A stretch of DNA of 32,634 bases. Origin: an uncultured Bacteroidia bacterium. Lineage in GTDB: Bacteria; Bacteroidota; Bacteroidia; Bacteroidales; UBA932. Where the stretch lies: NCBI GenBank assembly GCA_902785065.1, contig CACZXH010000034.1, forward strand, positions 1-32,634, given 5' to 3'. Position 1 is the first letter of the stretch, and each line of letters begins with the position of its first letter. The translations under genes were made by a program, and so were the position numbers. Of the stretch, positions 7,402 through 19,100 are shown piece by piece. Below the pieces are notes generated by a model that saw only the letters and a list, made by a program, of their open reading frames with translations, was not told the DNA's origin and searched no databases.

Positions 7402-8490
7402 CTCACCGTGGGCCCTGGCGAGCCCGATATAAATCGACGAAAGCATCGTGAACACATAGGCCTGGATGAAAGCGACCAGGCACTCCAGCGCATCCAGGAA
7501 GATGCCGAAAAGCACGGACACCACCGTCATCGACCCCATCAGGAGCGGCCCGTACTTGGCCATGATGAAAATGATGCAGACCATGCACAGGATCATGATG
7601 TGGCCCGCCAGCATGTTCGCGAACAATCGGATGGTCAACGACACCGGTTTCATCAAGGCGCTGAAAACCTCGATGACGGGCATAATGGGCTTCAGGAAAA
7701 CCGGAACGTCCGGGTTGAAGATATCCTTGTAATAGTGCTTGGTCCCGGTCAAGTTCACTGTGAAGAAGGTGCACAAGGCCAACACCAGCGTGATGGCGAT
7801 GTTGCCGGTCAGGTTCGCCCCGCCCGGGAAGAACGGGACGATGCCCATGAAATTGTTCAGCAGGATGAACAGGAAGGCCATGCACAGGTAGGGGGAATAC
7901 TTGCGGTAATCCTCCTCGCCGATGTTCTCACGGGCCATGTCGTGGACCATCATCACGAGCGGTTCCATCAGGGCGGCGATGCCCGTAGGCGCCTCGTTCA
8001 GCACGTCGTGCTTCTTATACCACCGGGCCGTGAGGAGAATGATGACGAGCAGCAGCAGGCTGGACATCATCAGCGACAAGACGTTTTTCGTAATGGAGAT
8101 GTCGAAGGGCCGCTTGCCGCTGTCCACCTCCACAATCTTCCCTTTCTCCGGGTCAATCTTCAGGCCTTCGTAAGACGCCCCGTGCTCCAGGCGCTTGGAC
8201 GAGAACACGTGCCATCCCGTGGAGCTGTGCACGATGACGGGCAGGTGAAGCATCACATGCTTGTCTCCCCAGGTGAGGAGGTGCCACTCATAGTCGTCAC
8301 CGATATGCTCGAAGATAATCCCGGCGACGTCGACGTCCTCCTCTTGGACAGACTCGTCATGGCCGACCTGATCGGCCATCTGGAGATTCCCGGTCGAGCC
8401 GGGAATGACGGAAGAGGTCGAGCCGGGAATGACGGGAGAGGTTATACCGGGAATGACGAGCAACAGCGATATGAGCAAGCTCCAGATCAT
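7399..8490 (-). CDS. atpB: ATP synthase Fo subunit a with repeat-derived N-terminal insert
   Basis: The 363-residue stator channel subunit. The essential Arg is in the helix LTIRLFANMLAGH (near residue 300), and the C-terminus has the usual IGLARAHGE-like end. Bacteroidetes subunit a carries a cleavable signal peptide and a periplasmic stretch ahead of the five membrane helices; both are present here (MIWSLLISLLLVIPG, then GDDYEWHLLTW). Between them, residues about 11-46 contain the tandem pattern VIPGITS, VIPGSTS, VIPGSTG, then MADQVGHDE. This is encoded by palindromic repeats at 8357-8460. The start at 8490 overlaps the atpC stop in ATGA, which supports it over the repeat-derived internal ATG. 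The core is intact, so the protein is expected to work. Confidence 0.93.
   Translation of the reverse strand: MIWSLLISLLLVIPGITSPVIPGSTSSVIPGSTGNLQMADQVGHDESVQEEDVDVAGIIFEHIGDDYEWHLLTWGDKHVMLHLPVIVHSSTGWHVFSSKRLEHGASYEGLKIDPEKGKIVEVDSGKRPFDISITKNVLSLMMSSLLLLVIILLTARWYKKHDVLNEAPTGIAALMEPLVMMVHDMARENIGEEDYRKYSPYLCMAFLFILLNNFMGIVPFFPGGANLTGNIAITLVLALCTFFTVNLTGTKHYYKDIFNPDVPVFLKPIMPVIEVFSALMKPVSLTIRLFANMLAGHIMILCMVCIIFIMAKYGPLLMGSMTVVSVLFGIFLDALECLVAFIQAYVFTMLSSIYIGLARAHGE
8357..8460. repeat. Cluster of palindromic repeats inside the atpB 5' coding region
   Basis: Starts with the palindrome GGCCGACCTGATCGGCC (8361-8377), then ATTCCCGGTCGAGCCGGGAAT with GACG (8386-8410), then two further half copies ending in CCGGGAATGACG (8418-8436 and 8442-8460). 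The same two modules occur in the other order at 8751-8805. The whole block is translated in frame in subunit a. Confidence 0.85.
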
Positions 8491-8735
8491 ACTTCCACGC
8501 AGACGTCCACTTGGTTGTCACGCACTTCGGCAAAGCCTCCGCTGATGGGCAGGCGGGACTCCCGGCCTTCGGAGACATACACGATCTCGCCCTTCTCCAG
8601 GGAGGAGATGATGGGCGCGTGGTTCTTCAGGACCATGAACGGGCCGATGGTGCCCGGCAGCGTCACGCTGGACACCGCCTGTTCCACGAGCGTCCGCTCG
8701 GGCGATACGATATGCAAAGAAATCTCGTCTGTCAT
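8487..8735 (-). CDS. atpC: ATP synthase F1 epsilon subunit
   Basis: An 82-residue epsilon subunit consisting only of the N-terminal beta-sandwich (LHIVSPERTLVEQ, VTLPGTIGPFMVLKNHAPIIS, ISGGFAEVRDN). The C-terminal helical hairpin of longer epsilon subunits is absent, as is usual in Bacteroidetes. The start is placed at 8735 (MTDEIS); an upstream in-frame ATG at 8771 would add MADLIGHLKQER, but that sequence is simply the palindromic repeat at 8751-8805 being read through. The stop overlaps the atpB start in ATGA. Confidence 0.93.
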   Translation of the reverse strand: MTDEISLHIVSPERTLVEQAVSSVTLPGTIGPFMVLKNHAPIISSLEKGEIVYVSEGRESRLPISGGFAEVRDNQVDVCVEV

Positions 8736-8750
8736 TCTTTCTTGTTTTAG

Positions 8751-8804
8751 ATGGCCGATCAGGTCGGCCATGACGAAACCGTCATTCCCGGCTTGACCGG
8801 GAAT

Positions 8805-8807
<3 letters not shown>
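8751..8807. repeat. Palindromic repeat between atpD and atpC
   Basis: GGCCGATCAGGTCGGCC (8753-8769), a short TGACGAAACC link, then GTCATTCCCGGCTTGACC followed by GGGAATCT (8781-8805). Both modules are near-perfect palindromes and recur in atpB at 8357-8410. The atpD stop codon (TAG, 8805-8807 on the minus strand) lies at its edge. Confidence 0.85.
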
Positions 8808-11204
<2,397 letters not shown>

Positions 11205-11208
<4 letters not shown>

Positions 11209-12233
11209 AGCCCGGCCAGGTGCTTTTCCCAGGCCCAGGCGGCGGCGAGGGTCTGCTCGACGGTCCGGGTCGCTTTCCAGCCCATTTCCTCGTTGGCGAG
11301 GGTGGGATCGGCCCAGATGGCGGTGACGTCACCGGGGCGGCGCGGGGCGAACTTGTGCGGGACGGGGACGCCGTTGACCTTCTCGAACGCATAGACCAGT
11401 TCCAGCACGGAGACCGGCCGGCCGGTGCCGATATTGAAGACTTCGCAATCCTGCTTCATCTTCCCTTCGATCATCCGGGTGACCGCGTACACATGGGCCT
11501 TGGCGAGGTCCACGATGTCAATATAGTCCCGGAGACAGGTGCCGTCCGGGGTGGGATAGTCATTGCCGAAGATATTCAGGCATTCACGCTTGCCGATGGC
11601 CGTCTGGGTGATGAACGGGACCAGGTTGTTCGGGACACCGCGCGGGAGTTCACCGATGAGGGCGCTCGGATGCGCGCCGATGGGGTTGAAATAGCGGAGG
11701 AGAATGCCTCGGATGGCCCCCTCGCTGGCTTTCACCGTGTCGCGGAGGATGTCCTCGCACATGGTCTTTGTGTTGCCGTACGGCGACATAGCGGGCTTGC
11801 GCGGCGTCTTTTCCGTAACGGGAACGACCTCGGGCTCGCCGTAGACGGTGGCGGAGGAGGAAAACAGCACATTGCATCCACCCTTTTCCTGCGCAGCCTG
11901 GAGCACGTTCATGAAGCTCAGCAGGTTGTTCTGATAGTACATCAGCGGTTTCGCGACGGACTCGCCCACGGCCTTGAAGGCCGCGAAATGGATGACCGCG
12001 TCAATGGGATAGTCGGCGAAGATCTTCCTTACGGCTTCTGCATCGCAGAAATCCATCTCCACCAGCGGAATGTCGTCCCGGCCGGTAATCATCTTCACGC
12101 CGTTGAAGCAGGTGAGGTCGCAGTTGGAGAAATTATCGGCGACCACCACATCGTAGCCCGCCTCGATCAGTTCCACGGTGACGTGGCTCCCGATGAAACC
12201 CGCCCCGCCGGACACAAGCACTGTCTTTTTCAT
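11205..12233 (-). CDS. galE: UDP-glucose 4-epimerase
   Basis: A 342-residue short-chain dehydrogenase/reductase-type epimerase interconverting UDP-glucose and UDP-galactose. The NAD-binding GGAGFIG motif is at residues 10-16, AVIHFAAFKAVGESV near 80, the Ser in SSSATVYG near 125, and the catalytic YxxxK in SPYGNTK near 150. RYFNPIGAHPS and GTCLRDYI are GalE-specific blocks. The start ATG is at 12233; a longer reading from 12257 overlaps the promoter. It has its own TATCTTTG -7 element and precedes the esterase gene in one operon. Provides galactose for catabolism or for surface polysaccharide precursors. Confidence 0.95.
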
Positions 12234-12254
12234 ATCGTTTAGAATAGCAGGTAA

Positions 12255-12262
12255 CAAAGATA
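12255..12262 (-). promoter_or_regulatory. TAnnTTTG -7 element for galE
   Basis: TATCTTTG on the minus strand, 21 bases before the galE ATG. It is only 11 bases from the oppositely directed -7 element of dacB, so the two promoters overlap in their -33 regions. Confidence 0.7.
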
Positions 12263-12273
12263 CGAAAAAAACC

Positions 12274-12281
12274 TATCTTTG
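12274..12281 (+). promoter_or_regulatory. TAnnTTTG -7 element for dacB, leaderless arrangement
   Basis: TATCTTTG followed by CAGT and then the dacB ATG at 12286. With the usual start-site distance for Bacteroidetes promoters, transcription would begin at or next to the start codon. Confidence 0.7.
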
Positions 12282-12285
12282 CAGT

Positions 12286-13752
12286 ATGCGGAAGATGATG
12301 ATTTCGGGGGCGCTGCTGTTGTGCCTCGGGCTGCAGGCGCAGACGCTGCAGCAGAAAGTGGACCAGGCCGTGACGAAGGAGCCGCTCAAGGGGGCGGTCG
12401 TGGGCGTGATGGTGCAGGACGCGGCCGGGCACGTGCTGGCAAGCCGGGAGGCCGGCCGCCGCCTGGTGCCGGCGTCCAACCTCAAGCTTGTCACCACAGG
12501 GACGGCGCTGCACGCCCTCGGACCTGATTTCCGGTTCGAGACGGGGATCGGCTACACCGGTAAGGTGGAGGACGGAACCCTGCATGGGGATGTGTACATT
12601 ATCGGCGGGGGTGACCCCACCCTGGGCGTCACGGACACCGTCGCCGTCAAGCCGGACGCCCTGTTCTGGCGCTGGAAGTCAATGCTCAAGGACGCCGGAA
12701 TCAGCCGCATTGACGGCCGAATCATCGGCGACGGACGCGCCTACGAGGGCCATCTGGAGAATACGACCTGGGGTTACGACGACACCGGAACCTACTACGG
12801 CGCCGGCTGCAATGCGCTCAGCTACTATGAGAACGCCGTGGACTACCTCGTCTCGGCGGGGACTGCGGACGAGCCCGTCAACGTTACCCAGCGCTTCCCT
12901 GACACTCCCTGGATGCACTTCAGCAACCGCACGTCGACCGGGCCCAAGGGCACCGGCAACAGCCTGTACCTGTACACCACGGACCTGGCGCCTTATGCGG
13001 AGATGCGCGGCACCTACTCCATCGACCGCAAGCCCAAGGTGGAGCATTTCGCGAACAAATACGGCGCCCTCACCTGCGCTTACTACTTCTGGCAGAACCT
13101 CCGCGACACGGGCTGGGACATCTCCGGCGGGTATGCCGACATCGACCGCGGCGGCTACGTCCGCGGCGCGGACTTCGTCCCCGCTTACAAGGCCGGTACT
13201 CCGCAGGTGCTCGGCCAGTCCGCCTCCCCCACCCTCGCCAAGATCGTCCGGCAGACGAACGTCCTCAGCGACAACTTCTACGCGGAGGCCATCTTCCGCC
13301 AGATGGGCGAAAAGGCCTCCGGCATCGCCGAATACGACAGCTGCCGCGTGGCTGTGTACGATGTGCTTGAGAATCTGATGGAGAGCGACCTGGCCGGCAT
13401 CCGGCTCGAGGACGGCAGCGGCTTATCGCGCCTGAACACCGCCTCGCCCGCCTTTCTGGTCTCATTCCTGCGGTCGATGACCCGCTCCCGTGGCTTCGAC
13501 GCTTTCCTCGCCAGCCTCCCGCAGCCGGGCGAAGGCACGCTGAATACGCTCCTTCCCAAGCTCGCCCCCGCCCAGAAAGCCCGTATCCGCGTCAAGAGCG
13601 GTTCCATGGACGGGGTTCTCTGCTATAGCGGCTACATCCTGGACGAACAAGGCAAGCCCGCCCGCATCTTCTCCCTGATGGTGAACGGAGCCACCGAGAA
13701 AACGGCCGTCCTGCGCGAGACGCTGGGCAGCCTGATCGAAGGGATGCTGTAA
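12286..13752 (+). CDS. dacB: D-alanyl-D-alanine carboxypeptidase/endopeptidase (PBP4 type)
   Basis: A 488-residue peptidase S13 family penicillin-binding protein that trims or opens peptidoglycan cross-links in the periplasm. The signal peptide is at residues 1-18 (ends LQAQ). The three active-site motifs are present: SxxK as SNLK at S64-K67, SxN as SDN in VLSDNFYAE near residue 330, and KTG as KSG in IRVKSGSMDG near residue 435. The large insert between SxxK and SxN is characteristic of the family. The start at 12286 sits 4 bases after a -7 element; an upstream open frame from 12178 would run through galE and the promoter and is rejected. Its TAA stop shares a palindrome with the convergent response regulator. 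Confidence 0.93.
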   Translation: MRKMMISGALLLCLGLQAQTLQQKVDQAVTKEPLKGAVVGVMVQDAAGHVLASREAGRRLVPASNLKLVTTGTALHALGPDFRFETGIGYTGKVEDGTLHGDVYIIGGGDPTLGVTDTVAVKPDALFWRWKSMLKDAGISRIDGRIIGDGRAYEGHLENTTWGYDDTGTYYGAGCNALSYYENAVDYLVSAGTADEPVNVTQRFPDTPWMHFSNRTSTGPKGTGNSLYLYTTDLAPYAEMRGTYSIDRKPKVEHFANKYGALTCAYYFWQNLRDTGWDISGGYADIDRGGYVRGADFVPAYKAGTPQVLGQSASPTLAKIVRQTNVLSDNFYAEAIFRQMGEKASGIAEYDSCRVAVYDVLENLMESDLAGIRLEDGSGLSRLNTASPAFLVSFLRSMTRSRGFDAFLASLPQPGEGTLNTLLPKLAPAQKARIRVKSGSMDGVLCYSGYILDEQGKPARIFSLMVNGATEKTAVLRETLGSLIEGML

Positions 13753-13756
13753 AGCT

Positions 13757-14446
13757 TTACTTTCCCGAAAACACGGCGGCGAATGCCGGACGGTAGAGGT
13801 CTCCCACAGGTAAGGTAAGGCCGCCGTCCAGCGTAACGGACGAGCGGGTGTATTCGCGGATTTCCGAAAGGTTCACGAGGTAGGAGCGGTGGATGCGGAG
13901 GAAGCGGTCCTCCGGCAGCTGCTCCGCCAGCCGCTTCAGGCTGTACAGGACCACCAGCGGCGCCGGCTCGCCCCGGAGCCAGATTTTCAGGTATTCGCTC
14001 ATGCTTTCCACATACCGGATTCGCGCCAGTTCCACCCGGACGGCCTTGTAGTCCACCTTGAAGGTCAATGCCTCCGGCTCCGGCCGGGGGCGGGACGCCT
14101 CGATCCGGTCCCGCAAAAGCAACGCCGACGCCTCGAACTCCTGGAAGCTGAAGGGTTTCAGGAGGTAGTCGGCCGCATGGACCTTGAAGCCTTCCAGGGC
14201 ATATTCGGAATAGGCGGTCGTAAATACCACGAGGGGCGGATTCTCCAGCGAGCGGACGAAATCCAGACCCGACAGATCCGGCATGTTGATGTCCACGTAC
14301 AGGATGTCCGCCTGCCCCACAAAAGGTCGTGCCGCGGCGGCCGACGAACAGGCGGCGATGAGCTCCAGGAAGGGAATCTTCCCGATATACATGCCCAGCT
14401 GGCGGATGGCCAGCGGCTCGTCATCGATGGCCACAACCCGGATCAT
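13757..14446 (-). CDS. LytTR-family response regulator
   Basis: A 229-residue regulator with an N-terminal receiver domain (acidic pocket D8/D9, phospho-acceptor D52 in YVDINMPDLSG, Thr/Ser in VFTTAYSEYAL, Lys in YLLKPF) and a C-terminal LytTR DNA-binding domain (about residues 130-225: IRYVESMSEYLKIW, FLRIHRSYLVNL). Such proteins pair with LytS-type sensor kinases and bind direct repeats near target promoters. It starts in an ATGA overlap with the upstream kinase gene. Targets are unknown; the nearest other transcription unit is the SusC/SusD pair about 1.7 kb away, but a link is speculation. Confidence 0.92.
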   Translation of the reverse strand: MIRVVAIDDEPLAIRQLGMYIGKIPFLELIAACSSAAAARPFVGQADILYVDINMPDLSGLDFVRSLENPPLVVFTTAYSEYALEGFKVHAADYLLKPFSFQEFEASALLLRDRIEASRPRPEPEALTFKVDYKAVRVELARIRYVESMSEYLKIWLRGEPAPLVVLYSLKRLAEQLPEDRFLRIHRSYLVNLSEIREYTRSSVTLDGGLTLPVGDLYRPAFAAVFSGK

Positions 14447-15519
14447 GCGCCCTCCTTTTCGGGATTCACCGTCGCGGGAAGCAACAGGACGATGTCATAC
14501 ACGTCCCCGCTCTGGTCGATGCTCAGCGTATACTGATCGCCGTACAGCAGGTCCAGCCGCCCCCGGACATTCGCAAGGCCGACGCCGTGCTGCACCGCCT
14601 GCGCGGAGTCCTGCCGGCTGTTCGCGCAACGGAAAACAATCTTTCCATCCTCCACCGAAACGGCCACCCGCACGAACGACGGCTTCTCGTAGCTGATTCC
14701 GTGCTTGAACGCATTCTCCACGAAGGAAGCCAACATCAGCGGCGGAATCTCGGCTCTCTCGTCCTTTTCCGGCAGGGAAAGGTCGATGCGGACGGTATCG
14801 GCATACCGCAGTTTCATCAGAGAGATGTAATGGCGGAGGAACTCCATCTCCTTGGCCAGGGGAATGGTGGGCCGGTCGCCCTCGTAGAGGACATGCCGCA
14901 TCAATTTCGAGAACTCCTCGATGCTCGCCTTCGCCTGTTCCGGGTCGATGTCCACGAGCGCATGGATATTGTTGAGGGTGTTCATGAAGAAGTGCGGGTT
15001 GATCTGGTAGCGGAGCATTTCCAGCTGCCGGCTCAGGTTCTCCGCCTGCAGTTCCTGCATCCGGCGCTCACCGCGAACCGATTTCAGATAATACTTCACG
15101 CCCAGGTTCACCCCCAGGAGCAGCATCCCCAGGAGGAACTTCATCAAATCGGGAGACAGAGGCATCCGTCCGTCCATCGGCGGCCGGGGGGCGGGCATCT
15201 CCTCGCGCGGGGGTGGGGGTTCGCCCATCCATTCCATAGGCGGGCCGTCGGGGCGCCTCGGGCCGGGATCCTGCCGGGCCGTCCACAGGCATCCGCCGAA
15301 CACCGCCAGGAGCAGCACCGTCACGGCCAGATAGGCCCAGGGCTTTCCTTTCTCCACCCAGAGCGGAGCAACCAGAAGGTCATGCAAGAGGAACAGTACG
15401 AAGAACGGAAGGATGCCCAGCCAGATGCGCAGGACATCCCCGAAACGGAATGCGAGCCCGGTGGAATGCCCCTGGAAATACATCACCACGGGCACCAGGG
15501 CGAGGACGACAAGCGTCAC
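14443..15519 (-). pseudogene. LytS-type sensor histidine kinase, 5' end lost at a junction
   Basis: About 358 residues of a membrane kinase (His_kinase plus HATPase_c). Membrane helices occur at about the first 15 residues, then LGILPFFVLFLLHDLLVAPL and AYLAVTVLLLAVFGGCLW, another after a Pro-rich loop, and then the core. The phospho-accepting His is in YQINPHFFMNTLNNIHAL, the N-box is SFVENAFKHGIS, and the G-box GVGLANVRGRLDLLYG. The frame stays open to 15636, but the DNA beyond about 15522 encodes, on the plus strand, the end of an outer-membrane protein, so those 39 residues are not kinase sequence. Either a GTG at 15519 is used or the true start was lost; only a short N-terminal piece seems missing, so the protein could still be made. 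Confidence 0.75.
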
Positions 15520-15522
15520 GCG

Positions 15523-15684
15523 TTGGAATTCTACCTCTTGGGCGACCACTACAAAGACAAGTCCATTGACACGAACCGCGAAGGCTCCAGCAGCTGGGAG
15601 AAGAACGGCCTCGTCCTGAAGGCCATCGACTGGCACGTCGGGAACCTGATGACGGCCGGCGTGGGCTACAAGTGGTCGTTCTGA
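15523..15684 (+). pseudogene. 3' fragment of an outer-membrane beta-barrel-type gene
   Basis: The last 53 codons of a protein whose 5' part is missing. The reading FYLLGDHYKDK...IDWHVGNLMTAGVGYKWSF ends in an alternating aromatic/hydrophobic strand with a terminal Phe, the usual end of an outer-membrane barrel. A strong terminator follows at 15705-15736, as expected for a real gene end. Upstream of about 15520 the sequence is the antisense of the histidine kinase. The family cannot be named from this fragment. Confidence 0.6.
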
Positions 15685-15704
15685 GGACGTTCCAAGACGA
15701 CGAA

Positions 15705-15736
15705 AGGTGTCCGGAGATCGCTCCGGACACCTTTTT
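15705..15736 (+). terminator. Rho-independent terminator after the outer-membrane gene fragment
   Basis: A 12-base perfect stem (AGGTGTCCGGAG / CTCCGGACACCT) with a 4-base loop ATCG, followed by TTTTC on the plus strand. It may also slow transcription coming from the small minus-strand gene at 15758-15895. Confidence 0.85.
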
Positions 15737-15757
15737 CATATGGGTGTGTGATGCGGC

Positions 15758-15895
15758 TTACTCGCCGAGACCCTTCTTCACGGCCTCGCTGAGCTGGTCG
15801 TAGAGGGCGTCGGTCTTCTAGAGGAACAGCGCGCAGTCGTCCACGAATGCACCGATCACATACTCGATGTCTTTCTTGATGTCTCTCAGATTCAT
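15758..15895 (-). pseudogene. Small conserved gene interrupted by an in-frame TAG
   Basis: ATG at 15895 begins MNLRDIKKDIEYVIGAFVDDCALFL, the next codon is TAG (15818-15820), and the same frame continues KTDALYDQLSEAVKKGLGE to a TAA at 15758. The start (MNLRDIKKDI.YVI..FVDDC) resembles small Bacteroidales proteins of about 100 residues that begin MNxKDIKKDI. This copy is therefore both interrupted and short. TAG ends several intact genes in this window (atpD, atpG, mutL-upstream gene), so recoding is unlikely; a GAG-to-TAG change or a sequencing error is simpler. A TATCTTTG promoter lies 22 bases upstream. Confidence 0.6.
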
Positions 15896-15917
15896 ATCGC
15901 TTGGTTTTTATTCGATG

Positions 15918-15925
15918 CAAAGATA
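15918..15925 (-). promoter_or_regulatory. TAnnTTTG -7 element for the small broken gene
   Basis: TATCTTTG on the minus strand, 22 bases before the ATG at 15895. The rest of the 15684-16104 interval holds only the terminator at 15705, the broken gene, this element and the susC promoter. Confidence 0.6.
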
Positions 15926-16051
15926 ATGATTTTTCAGGGAAACCCAATGATTTATGAAAGGCGTCCGCAAACCCCCACACCCCGATGTCCAATTGAACGA
16001 AGATTGACATTTAATGACGGATTCTTTCTATAAATTTTAACAATCAAGGGG

Positions 16052-16059
16052 TACCTTTG
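16052..16059 (+). promoter_or_regulatory. TAnnTTTG -7 element for the SusC/SusD operon
   Basis: TACCTTTG, 45 bases before the ATG at 16105, predicting a leader of about 40 bases with low GC. No convincing -33 TTTG is visible, which may mean activator dependence. Confidence 0.65.
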
Positions 16060-16104
16060 TAAAAACCTGCCACACTTTAACTCAACTTCATACCTATCAA
16101 ACCC

Positions 16105-19100
16105 ATGTTAAAACACTTATTAAAGGTTGCTGCCCCCCTTCTGGTGATGGCAGCACTCGTGTTGTGTTCAGGCAACGCCTGGGCACAGAACCGCTCTTTG
16201 AGCGGAAAGGTTGTTGACGGTACGGGGGCTCCCGTTGTAGGGGCGGCCGTGATGGTTGTTGGTCAAACCAGCAACGGTACCGTCACGGACGCCGCAGGGC
16301 AGTTCCGGTTGACGGTCCCTGCCAATGCAAGGCTTGTTGTCAGCTGCCTCGGTTACGCCGACAAGCAGGTCGAGGTGGGCAATCAGTCCGTCATCACGAT
16401 CGCGCTCGAGGAGGATGTAACGTACCTCGACGAGACCGTGGTCATCGGTTACGGTGTCCAGAAGAAATCCGACCTCACCGGCGCTGTCGCTTCCGTGCGT
16501 CAGGATGACCTCAAGAACCGTTCGACGTCGGATGCTGCATCCGCCCTCCTGGGAAAGGTGGCGGGCGTTCAGATCATCACGAACTCCGGTGCTCCCGGAA
16601 GCGGCGCTGAAATCAACGTCCGTGGCGTATCGTCCAACAGCGGCAAAATCGGACCGCTCATCATTGTCGACGGCCTCAAGGTCAACAGCATCCAGTATCT
16701 CGATCCTTCTCTGATCGAGTCCATGGAGGTCCTCAAGGATGCGGCTTCCGCAGCGATCTATGGCGCAGAAGCAGGTAACGGTGTGGTTCTCGTCACCACG
16801 AAGCAGGGTGGAAAGGGACAGACCTCCATCACCTATTCCGGCAAATTCATCAATCAGTCGCTTGCGCATAAGCCTGAGATGCTGAACGCGGAACAGTTCA
16901 TCGACTACAAAGGATTGCAAGGCTACGCCATCCAGGATATGCTGAAGAATGCGAATTACAATGGCACGGACACAGACTGGTTTGACGAATACTTCAACCC
17001 TTCCTGGAGCACCCAGCACACCGTCACCTTCCAGGGTGGCAACAATGCGGGCCATTATTTCGCATCCCTCAACTATGTCAACCAGGATGGTATCATCAAG
17101 GGTGACAAGGATCTTTACAAGCGGCTTTCCGCCCAGTTGAACGCCGGTTACAATCTCACCGACTGGTTTGATGTAGGAAACAACGTCTCCATCGAACAAT
17201 GGTCGACCAAATCCGTTTCCCAGCAGGGCTACGGCTCCGCCTTCGAGTCCCTGATGACCATCGACCCTTGCACGCCGGTCTATTGGACCGATCCCAGCCA
17301 GTTCAACCAGGATTACAGAAATAAATACGAGGCGGTCCTGGCCGGCGTTTCCGAGTACCCCTACAGTTTCCTGGGCGACGAGAATGGCTGGTTCGCCACC
17401 TCTGCCATCGACGAAACCCGAGGCGGCAGCCCGTTCGTACAGAGGGACGCCACCGAAGGATCGAGCGGCGGCATCAATGTCCACGGCGTGCTGTATGCGA
17501 ATCTCAAGCCGATTAAGGGCCTGGTCATCACCAGCCGCTTCGGTTTCCGCATCACCCAGGGCAACACGCACAGTTATCAGGCTCCTTTCTTCTCCAACGG
17601 TAAAGCGGACACCAAGACATACACCCTCCGGGCTGTCGCCAACACGGGACTTTACTATCAGTGGGAGAATTTTGCCAACTACAACAAGGTCTTTGCAAAG
17701 AAGCACAGTCTGAACTTGATGGCCGGTATGTCCTTCATCAAGAACAGATCGGATAATGTAAGCGGGACGGCGACCGGTTCGGACATCCTGAAGGGATACA
17801 ATCCCAACTTCCGTTATCTGGACTATGTGAAGGATGATGCGACAAAGAAATTCAGCAATTCTCCCTCCGAGTCCGCCAGCCTTTCCTATTTCGGCCGTCT
17901 GGGATACACCTATGACAACCGTTACAGCTTCCAGGCGAACTTCCGCGCGGACGCCTTCGACTCTTCGAAACTCTCTCCCGAGCACCGCTGGGGCTACTTC
18001 CCTTCCATGTCTGCCGGTTGGACGATCAGCAATGAGCCCTGGTTCAAGAATGCCATCTCCCCCAACGCCCTTTCTTTCTTGAAACTGCGTTCCTCCTGGG
18101 GTATCAATGGTAACGTCAACGTGCTGAGCGGATATCCCTACTCCACCTCCATCTCTCTCAACAGCCAGTGGTATCAGTATCACGTCGATCAGACCGGAAA
18201 CGTCTATGGATCCGCCCCGGACGGACTGGCGAACCCCGACCTCACCTGGGAGAAGTCCAATCAGTTCGACGCGGGTCTGGATGCCCGCTTCCTCAATAAC
18301 AGGCTTTCTCTCACCCTCGACTGGTTCCGCAAGGAAACCCGGGATCTGCTTGTGTCCTATTCTCCGCCGCCGGAGTACGGTGTCTCCATGGTTACCAGCA
18401 ATGCCGGTAATGTGCTCAATACCGGTATTGAAGCCGAACTCGGCTGGAAGGACACCATCGGTGACTTCAGCTACAGCATCAATGGAAACTTCTCTTATCT
18501 GAAGAACAGAGTCACCTACCTGCTCCCCTCGCTTCCGAGACTCACGCAGAACCCGTCCTCGGGCAGCAACTACCCGAACGAAACGGTCTTTGAAGTCGGA
18601 CAGCCGATCTGGTATATCCGCGGATATATCTATGACGGCGTCAAAGAGGACGGGACTCCCGACCTCAGAGATGTCAACGGGGACGGCCAGGTCAGCGATG
18701 CCGATATGACCAATATCGGCAAGGGCCTTCCGGACTATACCTATGGCATCACCCTCAACCTCGAGTGGAAAGGCTTGGACTTCGTCGTGTTCGGTTCCGG
18801 ACAGGGCGGCTGCCAGATCCTGAATACGCTCTATCGCGCCGGCTATCACAACAGCCTCAGATACTTCTATCTGAATTCCAGGAGCGAGAAGAACCCGAAC
18901 GCCAAGTTCCCCGAACCGGCGAAAGTGTCCGGCGACGTAAATTTCTGGGGTTCCACCGCCGGCTTGTTTGACGGCTCTTTCTTCAAGATCCGGCAGATGC
19001 AGCTCGGCTACACGATTCCTCAGAAGATAACGCAGAAGGTATTCATCAAGCAGCTTCGCATGTTCGTTTCCCTGGATGATTTCTTCACTTTCACCAGCTA

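Noticed and set aside
8736-8771. Upstream ATG of atpC adding MADLIGHLKQER
   Set aside because: The ATG and following codons are the palindromic repeat itself; MTDEIS is the family start.
15818-15820. TAG recoded as an amino acid
   Set aside because: TAG terminates atpD, atpG, the tsaC-like gene and the gene upstream of mutL in this window, so a stop-codon reassignment is not supported.
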